Source: Colius striatus (Eukaryota > Chordata > Aves > Coliiformes > Coliidae). From it: DNA of 64,000 nucleotides. The stretch is taken from positions 7,166,001 to 7,230,000 of the forward strand of contig NC_084774.1 of NCBI RefSeq assembly GCF_028858725.1, read 5' to 3'. Below are positions 45,466 to 61,190 of this stretch, piece by piece (position 1 is the stretch's first letter; every line of letters starts with the position of its first letter). The position numbers and the translations under genes were made by a program. The notes under the pieces were generated by a model. That model was not told the origin of the DNA, did not search any database, and saw nothing but the letters and a program-made list of their open reading frames with translations.

Positions 45466-46217
45466 CGATGCTTTGGGGACACTGTGAGCTGTCAGGCAGA
45501 TGTGCAGAAATTATATCAAGGAGTCAGAGGAGAATCTTGTGCTGCAGCAGAAGGGTGAGCAGGTGGAAGGGCTTCAAAATTGCTCCAAATAGAAGCTGGG
45601 AGCAAGAGGTTTTTCCTGAGGAGGAAAATAACCTCTTTCCATGGCTGAGGGGACAGACACACACCATGGCCAACAATTCATTTGAAAACTGGCTCCAATG
45701 TGGTGAGGTGTGGCAGGAGGGGGCTATGAAACGTGGCAGCTGTGGAAGGTGAGATGGCAGAGCAGATGAACCCATCTCTTCACTACAGATTGTACTCCTT
45801 TACATACCATGTATTGAATCTCCTTCCAGCTGCCACACATAGCGTGGTAGAAACTCAGCAGCTTGCAGAGACTCACAGGGTCAACTCTGCCAGCAAGGCT
45901 GAGAAAGGAAAATCAACCAGGAGAAGCACAAATGTACAAAACAGCTCAAGTTTACTGCCAGCATCATTCCCAGCCCATAAGTTACCCTTTCCCAAAAAGA
46001 AGTCTTATACCTTTTCCCTATCCCACAGCAGTGCAGTTCAGTAGTCAACAGGCTTAAAGCCTTTCCTCATCTTACTGATGGAAGTGATCTCTCAGCTTGT
46101 TGGATCCCCAAGAGTGATCCAGGCAGCAAAACGGGGCAGGCTACTTCCAGCAAAGACAAGAGGCAGCAGTGCTGTGCTGTGCTCCCTGGCTCAGCCCCAG
46201 GGCTGCCCTGGCTTCTC
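45466..46217 (-). other. PIGT: PIGT 3' UTR and spacer to BLCAP promoter
   Basis: Follows the PIGT stop. No canonical AATAAA is visible on the minus strand; AGTAAA (complement near 45,952) and AATACA (complement near 45,806) are weak candidates. No other gene recognised. Confidence 0.45.
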
Positions 46218-51550
<5,333 letters not shown>

Positions 51551-53292
51551 GCCGCCCCGCCCCGCCCCCGCCTTCCGCTTCCGGCCTCCCGCCCAATGGC
51601 CGCCGCTTCCGGGGTCGCCGTGGAGACGCGGAGCCGCGGGCCGGGCCCGGCCTCGCTCGCTCCGGCGCGGGGAGGCGATGGGAGAGGAGGGCCCGGGGCG
51701 GCTTCCTCCGGGGACCGCGGAGCCGCGGGGCGGCTGCGAGCAGCGGCGCCGGAGCCTGGAGCCCCGCGGTGGCGGCGGCTGCCCGCTGTGCCCGCGCCGG
51801 CAGCGGCTGCTCCGGCCCCGGAGCGACGGCCGTTCCGTGCGCTGCCTCCCCGCAGCTCCCGTGCCGCCTGAGCCCCGTTGGTTCCCCGCACGGCTTTGCC
51901 GCGCGTGGGGATTCCGCGGGGACTGTGCCTTCCCCTTCTCGGCTCCTCCCGCCGCGGTCTGCTCTCCCTCACGCCTCGGCGCTTTCTTTCCGGAGGGCAG
52001 CGTCTGTCTCCGGGCTCAGAGCCGTCCGGGAGCACGCTGCTTCCCCCCGCTGACAGCCGCGGCCGGCCCAGGGGGAGGCAAGCCGCAGCCACGGCAGGGC
52101 ACTGCCCGACAGCCCCGTGGGGCTCCCGACGCCTCTGAACAGCCATTGCCATGTAGCTGGGACACTCCAGCCGTTCTCACAAGGGCCTGGCTGGTGCAGG
52201 AGGGAGTGCAGGATGGTCTGAACGCCCCCTGGGAAGCAGCCAGGATGCAGAGCGTTCCCTGGCTCCTGTTGCTTATCTCCCAGGCTCCTTTCCTCCAGGG
52301 GGTAACCGCGGTTGTGCTGACACAGCCCGAGCAGGGACAGTGCCTTCCTGGCCTGCAGCCACTGATAGAGGCAGCAGAGCTCTGGCTGGGCTTTGTGCCC
52401 GACTCCTCTTGTCCTGGCCTGCAGGGAGCAAGTGTGACAGGCTGCAAAGTGCCTTCATTCTTCTGGCTCTTCCTTTGCTGCTGTAAAGCAGCCTCCAGCC
52501 AGGGCTGCAGCCCTCATGAAGGGCTGGGGGAGCACTGGCTGCCGCTGCTGATGTTCCCTGCTCGGCTGCTTCAGCTGGGAAATCCCACTGTGCTGGTGGC
52601 AGGGAGCTGCAGGTCACTCCCAGCCCTGCCTGGGTCAGCTCTGCAGCTAGGGTCTCTCCCTCCTGGAGGCTGCACCCAAGCTGGGGGTGGGGACCCACTG
52701 TGTCACCAGCCACCCTTCTGTGCCGCAGTCTCTGCCGTCTGCTCCTGGCCTGGGCTCAGGAGCTGTCCCTGTGCTGGGGATGGGCTGCAGTGCTGAGAAC
52801 AGGCTGCTTCATTCACTCCCTTCTGGCACCCTTGGCACACTGGCTTTACACCACTCTCCCCCCACCTAACCCTCACCCCCAGTGCTGTTTTCTCCCAGTA
52901 ACACACACACCTGCTGCTTGGTTAGACTGGACTGTTATTTCTCTGTATGCTGCTGTTAAGTGCTGTCTGGACAGGACCTTTGTCAGTGGGATGAGGGAGC
53001 TGGGATCCTATGGGATGGCTTTCTGGGAATGGTGGGGCTGTGGGATGCTGAGCGTTTCAGGGCAGTGAAGCAGAAAGTGTTAGCAGCAAAGCCTGAAGAG
53101 TTAATTTTGGGAGTCTACAATACCCCTTTCCTTCTCCTTTGGCTGCCAGGAGAACCTGAGGAGGGGAAAACCATCCCTCCCCTCCTGCAGGGCAGCAGTC
53201 CAGGATGGGGGGTTACTGAGTGCCAGCAGCTTTTCTTCCTCTGGGCTGGCAGGTCCATAGGGAGGAGGCTGGGAGCAGGGCAGAGCTGGCTG
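51551..53292 (-). other. PIGT upstream region and DBNDD2 3' UTR
   Basis: 1.74 kb between the DBNDD2 stop and the PIGT start codon. The left part is the PIGT CpG island; the right part should hold the DBNDD2 3' UTR, but no canonical AATAAA is seen on the minus strand. Confidence 0.5.
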
Positions 53293-53501
53293 CTAGCTTC
53301 TTGACACTTCCTCTTTGGGACTGTCCTCCTGCAGGTCCTCCTCATCTGACTGCACCACGGGAGTCTCAGCCCCCTCCTCACTGGTGTCCAGGCTGTTCAG
53401 ATCCGTGGAGACAGAGGAAGTGGAGGAAATGCGTGATTTGCTCTCAGCTGCGCTGGGCACTCGCAGGTTGATTTCCTCTGGGCACTGGCTGGCATCTGTC
53501 C
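53293..53501 (-). CDS. DBNDD2: DBNDD2 coding exon 4
   Basis: Residues 115-183, [20 protein letters not shown] to [10 protein letters not shown], with serine-rich [14 protein letters not shown] and acidic SDEED. Acceptor TCCTCCAG, stop TAG at 53,293-53,295. Confidence 0.93.
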
Positions 53502-56500
53502 CTGGAGGAGAGAGTGGTAAGAGAAAGAAAAGGGCTTCTGGAGGTTCTTTCCTGTCTGGCATGGAGCCCTGTGGTGTGGGGCTGCTGGCTGCAGCAGGCA
53601 AGGGGAGGTGTTTGGCTTGGCCTTGGTGAGTCAGCACAGGGTGAGTGGGGAGGAAGCTGCTGGCACCCTGGGCTTTCCCATGGGACCCAGGCCCAGCTCC
53701 CTGGGGTCTGGCTGGGAGGTGGAGGGGCCCTGCAGCTTTCCCACTTGGCAGAGAGCTCTGCAGACCTGAGGAATTGTGACAAGACACTGGCTGTTCCAGA
53801 GAAGCTTCAGGACAAGAGAATTTGCCCCTGCAAAGTGCCTGCACTCTCCTGTTTTCTGCAGCAAAATGTATTTACAGGGGTGTGCACCTCTGGGCTGTGG
53901 ACGTGGATACTGACAGGGACCAGCCCAGACTGAGGTCCTTCCAACCTCCCAAAATCCCAGTACCATGCATTTGTCTTTGCATGGGGGTGTGGATCTGCAC
54001 ACAGGGTGGCCAGGGCTGAGGAACAAACCCATGTGGGCACTGGGGTCAGGAAGGGTTCCCAGCCTGGACCACAAAAGGCTTGGGACTGGAAGTACCTGGC
54101 AGGGGCCCTGCAACGCTGCTCTCCTCTGTCCCACAGCCCAGAAACACGTCCACAGTGTCCTGGTCTGACAGGTCCATCATGTCCATCTGCTCCAGCATGT
54201 CCACGTTCACCTCCATGGAGGAAATGCTGCCTAAGGGGGCTGCAGAGACAGAGGCCAGTGAGAAGGTGAGTGCTGGTGCCAGACAAAGGACACTGTGAGC
54301 CCTGTACAGGCAGGACTCCGAGGAGGAAGGCCAGCCATGGCACGGGGCTGCTGCTAAGAGGTCCCCAAGAAAATCATGTTTCCTTAAAACATCTCTCTGG
54401 AAGGCCCTGCCATGCCACCACAGTCCCTGTCCCTGCCCCAAAGTGCTGTCTGCAGGAGCCTGTCTGAAGCCAGTGACTCTGCCAGGCACCAGCCTGGGTA
54501 CCCACAGCCTGAGTAACCCACAGCACAGCCACACAGCCTGTGGGGTCCTGTCAGTGCAGGATATGGCTGTCCCACTGATCTCTAAGGCCTGTGTCATTGT
54601 TCCCTGAGATCCCAACCCCGTGCTGCTGCCCACAGCACTTACGTCTCCGATGCTCTATCTGCAGGTGGGATATAGGGAAGAAGTAGTCCACGTCATGCTG
54701 GAAAACCTCCTCAAAGAACTTCTGCCGCTCCCGCAGCTTCAGCTGCTGCTGCTGCATCTGCTCTGCATCCAGGCTGCGCTGAGCCTGCTCCATGTCAGCT
54801 GGGGAGAAAGGTGAGGAGGGTTGGAGCAGGCACAGCTGAGCCCCTCTGCCTGCCCAGCTCAGAGGTACAGCAGTGCTGGAGGGCAGGGGATTCCCTTCTG
54901 CTTTACCACACACATTGATTTAGTCCTTGTGAATAGCAACACACGCTGTGCTGGAGCTCCTGTGCTGCATTCCTGACTGACTGCTGAAGTGAATTATTGA
55001 GGGGGGAAAGGCTCTTGTTAGATCAGCCATGGTTTTCACATGTCCAAGTTTCAGTTTCCTCACTACGAAACAGAGCATTGCCTGTGAATGGGAACAAGCA
55101 GGGGAAACTCCCGAGAGCCAAGAACTCGTGGTGTTAGTGCTCCAGGCTTTCTGGGCTGAGGGATGCATGGGGAGGAAAGGAACCTCAGGAAGCTCAACAA
55201 GGGCAAGTGCAGAGTCCTGCACCTGGGGAGGAACAACCCCCTGCACCAGCACAGGCTGGGGGTGACCTGCTGGAGAGCAGCTCTGCAGAGAGACCTGGGA
55301 GTGCTGGCTGATAATAAACTAACCATGAGCCAGCAATGTGCCCTCGTGGGCAGAAAGGCTAATGGTATCTGGGATGCATCAAAAAGATGTAGCCAGCAGG
55401 CTGAGGGAGGTTCTGCTTCCCCTCTACTCTGCCCTGGTGAGGCCTCATCTGGAGTCCTGGGTCCAGTTCTGGGCTCCTCAGCTCAAGAGGGACAGGGAAC
55501 TGCTGGAGAGAGGCCAGAGCAGGGCTACCAAGATGATCAGGGGACTGGAGCACCTTCCTTATGAGCAAAGGCTGTGGGACCTGGGGCTGTTCAGTCTGGA
55601 GAAGAGAAAACCACAGGGGATCTCATTAATATTTACAAATATCTAAATGGTGGATGCCAGGAGGTTGGGGCAGCATTTTTTTTCTATTGTATCTGGTGAC
55701 AGGACAGGGGGTAATGGAAAGAAGCTGGAACACAAAAAGTTCCACTTAAACACCAGGAGAAACTCCTTTGGTGCTGAGGTGAGGGAGCCCTGGCCCAGGC
55801 TGCCCAGGGAGGGTGTGGAGGCTCCTCTCGGGAGGTTTCCAAACCCACCTGGACACGTTCCTGTGTGACCTGACCTGGGGGAACCTGCTTTAGCAGGGGG
55901 GTTGGGCTGGATGAGCTCTAAAGGTCCCTTCCAACTCCCACCATGCTATGATTCTATGAACAAAGGGCATGAGCAGCCCTGTCACCTCAGCACACCCACA
56001 GTGCTGCTGCCACCGTTGCCATAAGTGTGTCTGCACCCCCGCTGCAGGCACCCCCGCACAGCTCACACCCCCTGTGCTGCCAGCTCGGCTCTGCCTGCAC
56101 AAACATTATCATTCCTGTAATTCCTCCTGCAGTTCAACACTGGTGCCTCTGTCCCCAGCTCACTTGGGAGGGAGGGAGCCCTCCAGCTGTTGCTGAAGGA
56201 GCTGTTTGTTGCATCCCTGGGCCTGGTGCCTCCCTTTTGTGTCAGGTACCCACAACAGCAAGGCTCAGATGGCACAGCAGGGTTGTGGCTGGTGGTCCTG
56301 GCTGTTCCCAGGCTGGTGTTTGACCTCAGCCATTTCAGATTTCCTCTCTGCTGCTCTTGGCCCAGGCAGCACAAGGAAAATGTGATTACTGGAGCAGGCA
56401 GTGCAGTAACCAAGGAAACCAAACAAACATCCTCTGCTCCGCCTGAGCACGGCCCAAACCCTCCCCTGCTCCGGGCTGGGGAGGAGGGAAGGGAACAGAG

Positions 56501-59500
56501 CAGCCTCCTCACCCTGTCTGGCAGGGGCAGGGGTGATGGCAGCAGGGGTGCTGGTGTGGTGTCCTGGAGGTCAATGTTAGGTCTTCTTGAGAGCCCTTCA
56601 GGGCTCCTCTGCACCTCTTTTCTGGTGTGTTCTTCAGCTAAACTCCACTGTCTGCAGGCACCTGCCTGGGGAAGCTGGGTTATGGCAGCAGCACAGCACA
56701 GGCATGCACTGTGACTCAGGGCCAGCCACCATGTGCTTTCTGGAAGAAGCTCTGGTCCTCTTCTGGCTGCTCAGTGTCTTCCTGTGGTGCTCAGGGTGGC
56801 AATCCTGGCTGCCTGAAGGGGCCTTTCCCTTGGCATGTCTGACCTGAGCCCTGGGTGCCTGCTGTGGTGCAGAGGCTCGGGGCTGACAGCAGTGGTTGCC
56901 ATGCTGTGCCAGTGAAGGTTTCCTCACAAGGCTGCAGCCCAGAGCTACTGGGGCAAGGCAAAAACCTCCCCAGTGCTGCTTGCCAGAAAGGATCACAGAA
57001 TCATTTTGGTTGGAAAAGACCTTGAAGCTCATTGAGCCCAAGCCCTCCTCTCACCCTGCCAAGCCCACCACTAACCCATGGCCCTCAGCACCATGGCTTT
57101 GCAATAGCTGCAGGGATGGGGACTCAACTGTGAATGGAGCAAAGGACTAGGAGTGACTGGAGCTGACTCCCTTCAGCAGCTGGAGCCAGCCCTGCCCTGT
57201 CCAACCCAGGCAGAGCTCAGCCCCCAGCCCAGCTGTGCTGAATGCCCACCACAGTGAGGAGAGCCCCTGGGGCTGGCTCCAGCTGTCAGAGGCTGAGCTG
57301 GGGGCAGAGCCTGACCCGCTCCCACGTGCAGGGTGACAGAGTGCCCCCGGTGTGGAGGTGAGGAGGAGAATCTCTACATCCTCCTGCACTGCAAACACAC
57401 AATGAACCAAAGTGCTGGCAGGAGCTGCTCTGAGCCGTGCCATTAATGCTCTCAGTGCACGTGACCGATACTGGTGCTGAGGGTGCTTGGGGAGGCCGGG
57501 CCGGGAGCTGGGGCAGCATTCCTGTGGGCGCCGGCGTTCCTCTCGAGGGAGAAATTAGCAGGACCTGTTTATGAACTCGTTTTGGAGCTGTGGCCAGGGA
57601 GCCAGGCACGAGCACTGAGACGCCATTATGCACGGCAGCCCGGCAGCGGCAGAGGGCAGCTGGGCTGTGCTTGGCCCTGCCTGACCCGTGACCGCGGTGA
57701 GAGCCGGGGATGGAGCCTTCCCCCCTCCCGGGGCTGTTCCGGGCGCGGGGACAGCGAGCGGCCCTGTTAGCGCAGCTGCCTCTCAGCAGCCGGGGAGAGA
57801 AAGGAGAAAGGAGAAAGGAGAAAGGAGAAAGGAGAAAGGAGAAAGGAGAGCTGCGCTGCGTGCCGCGGCCCTTCCCCCGTGCCGGCCCGTCACGCTCCCG
57901 GCGCCGCTGGCACCCGTGGGGTCTGTATCAGCTGCTGGCACCCGTGCGGATTGTCTCAGCCGCTGGCACCCGTGGGGACTGTCAGCCACTGGCACCCGTG
58001 GGGACTGTCAGCCGCTGGCACCCGTGGGGTCTGTATCAGCTGCTGGCACCCGTGGGGACTGTCAGCCACTGGCACCCGTGGGGACTGTCAGCCGCTGGCA
58101 CCCGTGGGGTCTGTATCAGCTGCTGGCACCCGTGGGGACTGTCAGCCACTGGCACCCGTGGGGACTGTCAGCTGCTGTCACCCGTGGGGACTGTCAGCCA
58201 CTGGCACCCGTGGGGACTGTCAGCCACTGGCACCCGTGGGGTCTGTATCAGCTGCTGGCACCCGTGGGGACTGTCAGCCACTGGCACCCGTGGGGACTGT
58301 CAGCCACTGGCACCCGTGGGGACTGTCAGCTGCTGTCACCCGTGGGGACTGTCAGCTGCTCTTCCCAGCGCGGGACACGTCGCTCGCACAATGCGGCCCC
58401 TGTGCACCGCGGGGGCTCTGCCGGTACCTGCTGGTGGCCATTGTCATGGTTATTAGTCCGGGCCGCTGTGGCAGTGCCGAGGGCCGGGAGGCTGATCAGC
58501 ATGCAGAGCCAGGCTGCTCCCCGCTGGCTGAGCCGCCCAGCGCGGCCGCGGCGGCCACGAGCACCCGCTGCCGTCAGATCCTTGCGAGGCTGGGCGGGCA
58601 GGGCAGGATTCCCCCCGGGATTCCCTTCTGGGTGGGCTGTGGGACGGGACACTGCCCCCACCGCTCCCTCAGCCCTCGCTGTGGTGGCCGCTGTGGGAAG
58701 GGGCTGTCTGAGAGCAAACGGCCCGAGCCCTCCCGTCCGCACGCCCGAGGCGCGATGGAGAGGGGCAGTGGCGGGGGCAGAGGGCCAGCCAGGGCTCGAG
58801 GGTGCTGGGAGCACCAGCCTTTAGCGCGTGTCCCACCCTGCACCCGAGCACAGCTCTCTGGCTGCGTTTCTGCTGGGAGGGGATGTGCTTTTCATTCCTC
58901 CTCAGCCCGTGGGACGCCGGTACAGCCCCCTCTGTGCTGCTGAATAGGAGGGGTGTATCTGGGAGTGGGAGAAGGCTCGTTAGTGAAGGCACGAGGCCAA
59001 GAGCCTTTTCTTGAGGCCAAGGTTCTGCAAGGGTTTAAAGACAGTCCTGAAAAACAATCTGAGCCTTGGAAAGGGATATGGGGTGATGGGGAGGTGAGCA
59101 GGGATTAAATGAGGGGTTACTCCAAGTATAGGTCAGTCAGTTCCTTGGTGAATGAAAGAGCTGGGGCAGGCTGGCCCAGACAGATTTTGTCCTTCTCCCT
59201 GTACCTCCCCAGTGCCTGAATCCCTGACCCCACAGCTCCAGAGAAGCCCAGGGCTCCCCACTGCTGCCCAGTCTGCTGGGCTGTGCCGTGTGCTCCCAGT
59301 CCCTGCGAGCCAGGCTGCCAGGAGATGGGGAAGGGGGGGAGATGCAGCTCCTCAGCTGCCACGGCATCTTCCAAGAGGCCCTGGGAGATCGGAAGCCTTT
59401 CCCTATCACTCTGCCCCAGCAAAACCGCTGTGGGACAAGGGTCAGTCCCAAGGGCTTTCAGTTCCTTTAGCCCTGGGAGAAGCAGCTGGTGTGGAGAGCT

Positions 59501-60818
59501 GGGAAAGCCCCACAGAACCGTGCAGGGTGAGGCTGAGTGGAAACAGGGAGCCTGGAACGCTCCGGCTGCCTAAGTGTTAATTCCCTGCACGGGCTTTTCT
59601 CGATGGGTACGTCTGACCTCGTGTTGCAGCCACAGCAAAAAATAACCAAAGCCCCGGTGAGAGGAAACGCACCAGGCAAAGCGAGGGAGGCAGTGGTTTT
59701 GGCAGAGCCGCTGGCTGGGAGCAGCAAGGGGAGGGGGGTTGGGAACTCGAGCGGGAGGCTGTGGCACCTGGTAACCCCTGCCTGTGCCGCTCATCGCCTG
59801 CACTCCCCAGAGCCACCTCCAAGTCCCCTGAGTCTCGGCACTAAAAATATCTGTGAGGCCAGAGCTCCCTCCCGGCGGGGCTGTGCCGGCCGGCCCCGCG
59901 CCCCGAGCGCTGTGCCCCCAAAGTCCAGCCCCGCGTCCCGAGCGCTGCCCGCTGTCCCCCCAAAGCTCAGCCCCACGCCCCGAGCGCTGCCCGCTGTCCC
60001 CCCAAAGCTCAGCCCCGCGCCCCGAGCGCTGCCCGCTGTCCCCCCAAAGCTCAGCCCCGCGCCCCGAGCGCTGCCCGCTGTCCCCCAAAGCTCAGCCCCG
60101 CGCCCCGAGCGCTGCCCGCTGTCCCCCAAAGCTCAGCCCCGCGCCCCGAGCGCTGCCCGCTGTCCCCCAAAGCTCAGCCCCGCGCCCCGAGCGCTGCCCG
60201 CTGTCCCCCAAAGCTCAGCCCCGCGCCCCGAGCGCTGCCCGCTGTCCCCCCAAAGCTCAGCCCCGCGCCCCGAGCGCTGTGCCCCCAAAGCTCAGCCCCG
60301 CGCCCCGAGCGCTGCCCGCTGTCCCCCTAAAGCTCAGCCCCGCGCCCCGAGCGCTGCCCGCTGTCCCCCACAGCCCGGCCCCGCGCCTTGGCTCACCGCG
60401 ACACACTCGCCGGTGTCTTTGCTCTGCTCGGCCTCTTCCTCCCCTCAACCCCGCAGCTACGGGGAAATCGCTCCTCCCGGGGGGCCTGTGGGCTCCGTGC
60501 CCCCCCCGCCACAAGCCCGTGGCCCAACAGGTCTCCGGGCTCAGCCGCTTCCCGGGCAGGTGCCGTCCCGTCCCCGAGCATCCCCTTCCCCGGGGCAGCC
60601 CGGGCAGGTTGGTGCAGCGGGGGCGGGGGTTGCAAAGCGGGGGCGGGGGGCAGCACGGCTGCTTCGCCGCTTTGCAAGGGGCACGGCGTGGGCGTTGCGG
60701 GGGGGGCTGTGCGGCGCTCCGGCAGCCCGAGCCCTACCCGCCCCGCTCCCCTCCCGCCAAGCGCACCCCGCTTACCGGGCAGCCGCCGGCCGCGGCTCTG
60801 CGCCCCAGGCCCCGACAT
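53293..60818 (-). CDS. DBNDD2: DBNDD2 dysbindin domain-containing protein 2 (4 coding exons, 183 aa)
   Basis: DBNDD2 binds casein kinase 1 delta/epsilon and in human inhibits it. Exons in transcript order, plus coordinates: 60776-60818, 54643-54798, 54096-54239 and 53293-53501. All are GT/AG and in phase; 552 nt, 183 residues. The N-terminus [14 protein letters not shown] comes from the CpG-island exon. Next is a helical, glutamine-rich stretch [20 protein letters not shown], then [17 protein letters not shown]. The dysbindin signature follows as [20 protein letters not shown] and [11 protein letters not shown]. The acidic, serine-rich C-terminus contains QSDEED, close to the human AQSDEEE. 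Translation could instead begin at the ATG in exon 2 (residue 17), which corresponds to the human MDPNPRAAL start. The gene is upstream of PIGT in the same direction, as in human. Confidence 0.94.
54096..54239 (-). CDS. DBNDD2: DBNDD2 coding exon 3 (dysbindin core)
   Basis: Residues 67-114, starting [20 protein letters not shown] and ending SSVAGPLP. Acceptor TCTGCAG, donor GTACTT, a weaker site. Confidence 0.95.
54643..54798 (-). CDS. DBNDD2: DBNDD2 coding exon 2
   Basis: Residues 15-66, [20 protein letters not shown] then [32 protein letters not shown]. Acceptor TCCCCAG, donor GTAAGT. Confidence 0.95.
55178..55960 (+). mobile_element. CR1 LINE fragment, ORF2 end plus complete 3' UTR
   Basis: The longest CR1 in the window, about 780 bp. 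It starts in the ORF2 C-terminal region ([20 protein letters not shown], then [20 protein letters not shown] and [20 protein letters not shown]). It runs through the 3' UTR and ends CTATGATTCTATGA. The reading frame is no longer continuous, and the 5' part of the element is missing. It lies antisense to DBNDD2. Confidence 0.93.
56993..57131 (-). mobile_element. Short CR1-like fragment of a different subfamily
   Basis: GGATCACAGAATCATTTTGG, then TTGGAAAAGACCTTGAAGCTC and CAGGGATGGGGACTC, match the minus-strand 3' region of another CR1 subfamily. It is more diverged than the other copies. Confidence 0.7.
57795..57850. repeat. (GAGAAAG)n simple repeat
   Basis: About eight copies of a 7-bp purine unit, GAGAAAG, with strong strand asymmetry. 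In DBNDD2 intron 1, just before a minisatellite. Confidence 0.93.
57908..58360. repeat. Minisatellite, mixed 26/28 bp CACCCGTGGGG units
   Basis: About 17 copies of GCTGGCACCCGTGGGG followed either by ACTGTCAGCC (26 bp, type B) or TCTGTATCAGCT (28 bp, type A). Type A starts near 57,911, 58,019, 58,099 and 58,231, so A-B-B (80 bp) or longer A-B-B-B-B blocks repeat as higher-order units. In DBNDD2 intron 1. Confidence 0.92.
59894..60386. repeat. Minisatellite, 41/42 bp CCGAGCGCTG units
   Basis: Twelve tandem copies of CCCCGAGCGCTGCCCGCTGT plus CCCCCAAAGCTCAGCCCCGCG. Length varies by one C in the CCCCC run; the first and tenth units lack CCCGCTGTC. The array is CpG-rich and ends about 390 bp downstream (in gene sense) of the DBNDD2 exon 1 donor. 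Confidence 0.93.
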
Positions 60819-61190
60819 GCTGCGGCCGGGCGCGGACGGGTCGGGCCGGGTCGGGGTGCGGTGGGGTCCGGGCGGCCGGGCTCAGCGCGGGGCCGCCGCC
60901 GCTCGCCCATGCCGCGCTGCGGGGCGGTGCTCGGCGCTGCGGGGCGGTGCCAGCGCGCCCAGCCCCGCGGCACGGCTCGGAACGGCTCGGTACGGCTCGG
61001 TACGGCCCCGCACGGCACGGCAACCGCGGGGCAATCTGCGGCCCCAGGGGAAGGTCCTTGCAGAGCGTCCCCGGGCAGGGGCACCGGGGGCTCCGCGTTG
61101 CCGGGACCCCAAGGAGGGTCCCTGCAGAGGGTGCCGCTCCCGCCATGCACAGCCCCAGCTCTGTGCACCCCGCAGCGCCCGGCTGCAGGT
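60387..61190 (-). promoter_or_regulatory. DBNDD2: CpG island, DBNDD2 promoter
   Basis: Dense CpG around DBNDD2 exon 1. Minus-strand start codon at 60,818; donor CCCG|GTAAGC at 60,775. A short CGGCTCGGTA-type repeat lies near 60,975-61,020. Confidence 0.65.
60776..60818 (-). CDS. DBNDD2: DBNDD2 coding exon 1
   Basis: 43 nt, [14 protein letters not shown] plus one base, donor GTAAGC. The phase matches exon 2, and the junction gives ALA-ASP-MET, as in the human GADMDPN segment. The 5' UTR continues to the right into the island. Confidence 0.75.

Larger units (their letters stand above)
54799..60775 (-). other. DBNDD2: DBNDD2 intron 1
   Basis: About 6 kb. It holds two CR1 elements, a GAGAAAG simple repeat, two minisatellites and a GC-rich block at about 57.5-58.8 kb. 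No coding exon of another gene is recognised. Alternative first exons in the GC-rich block are possible. Confidence 0.6.
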
